Source: Symbiodinium natans (lineage: Eukaryota > Sar > Dinophyceae > Suessiales > Symbiodiniaceae). Taken from it: 55,000 bases of DNA. The stretch is taken from assembly GCA_905221605.1 (NCBI GenBank), contig CAJNDS010001524.1, forward strand, positions 639,736 to 694,735. The letters are read 5' to 3'. Within the stretch, counting starts at the first letter, position 1; the number at the start of each line of letters is the position of its first letter. Made by a program: the position numbers and the translations under genes. Positions 54,525-55,000 of this stretch are shown here, piece by piece. A model generated the notes under the pieces. That model worked only from the letters and a program-made list of their open reading frames with translations, was not told the DNA's origin and made no database searches.

Positions 54525-54605
54525 GCCACCCGGCGGCGCTGCGGAGCGCCGAGGTGATGGTGAGGAGGTTCGGCCGCAGGCCGGCGCTGCAGATCTGGCC
54601 TTGCT
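54525..54605 (-). CDS. PPR exon
   Basis: The minus strand reads ICSAGLRPNLLTITSALRSA then AGWRQ, the canonical second half of a PPR unit (x-G-L-x-P-N-x-x-T-x-x-S-A). Likely part of the same PPR gene as 54935-55000. Confidence 0.55.
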
Positions 54606-54824
54606 TTGGCACCGCTTAGGGTGGAGGGCTTCTTTTCAGGGATTTTGTGTTGCAAGAGCTTTGTTTCGGGTGCGAGTTTAGGGGTTCTTGGGGTTTTAGG
54701 GACCCAAGGTCTTTAGGGGTAAAAGGCTTTGTTCATCTTCTTTCCACGAGTTTTGTGAGGGTTTGGGGGGCTTCAGGGCTTCAGGGCTTCCGGCACAGAG
54801 CTTCATGATACAAACGAAGCTCAG

Positions 54825-54922
54825 ATTTAGGGTTTAGGGTTTCGGGTGGGTTTAGGGTTTAGGGTTTAGGGTTTAGGGTTTAGGGTTTAGGGTTTAGGGT
54901 TTAGGGTTTAGGGTTTAGGGGT
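54825..54922 (+). repeat. TTTAGGG array
   Basis: About 13 units between the two right-most PPR exons. On the sense strand the intron reads CCCTAAA. Confidence 0.92.
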
Positions 54923-54934
54923 TGCAAAGTCCCA

Positions 54935-55000
54935 GTCACCGGCGTGGCAGAGTGCGGACCTCCAGCACTGTCCGCGCTGGTAGGCCAGCAGGGACACCCC
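54935..55000 (-). CDS. PPR exon, cut by window edge
   Basis: The minus strand reads VSLLAYQRGQCWRSALCHAG, a PPR-like unit start. It continues beyond the right edge of the window. Confidence 0.45.

Overview
The window looks like nuclear DNA of a dinoflagellate, probably a Symbiodiniaceae/Suessiales-type alga. I base this on five things read from the sequence. Genes are broken into many short exons. Introns use GT, GC and GA donors in similar numbers and almost always join at AG|G. Interstitial TTTAGGG repeats (the telomere type of plants and many algae) fill introns and spacers. PPR-type repeats are present. There is a cytosol-type pyruvate phosphate dikinase (PPDK). I see no rRNA or tRNA gene, CRISPR array, bacterial operon or virus.

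Layout, with almost every gene on the minus strand. 53-3529: a membrane-anchored protein built from a NikA/SBP_bac_5 solute-binding domain in circularly permuted order. 4162-7592: a mitochondrial-type (adrenodoxin-like) [2Fe-2S] ferredoxin in tiny exons. 9379-10975: a membrane protein of unknown role. 11963-12064: one plus-strand exon resembling a P4-ATPase. 12-22 kb: telomeric-repeat-rich DNA with isolated exon candidates and one intron-free gene, a degenerate LRAT-like domain fused to an AIG1-like GTPase (17206-18558). 23117-30195 and 41419-48595: two complete 20-exon copies of PPDK in direct orientation. Between them lie a SET/SMYD-like methyltransferase gene (30600-34282), an AT-rich island, further exon candidates and an intron-free RBBP9-like serine hydrolase (39729-40787). 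From about 49.1 kb to the right edge there are PPR exons.

The PPDK gene can be followed exon by exon to an exact 909-residue frame in both copies, and it sets the splicing rules used for the other genes. In 18 of its 19 introns the first two intron bases equal the first two bases of the next exon, so each intron sits between short direct repeats. The SBP gene carries two sister introns of about 100 nt with imperfect terminal inverted repeats and the same kind of flanking duplication, which is the signature of introner elements. Telomere-type arrays, often as homogenised variants (TTTAGGC, TTTAGGGG, TGTAGGG, ATTAGGG, TTGAGGG, TTTATAGGG), occupy many introns. One predicted intron of 43 nt is little more than CCCTAAAC repeats between GT and AG.

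Functional links between neighbours are not evident. The genes look like unrelated eukaryotic genes on one strand. Exon boundaries are exact where reading phase and homology agree and are marked approximate elsewhere. All identifications rest on reading motifs by eye, without database searches.
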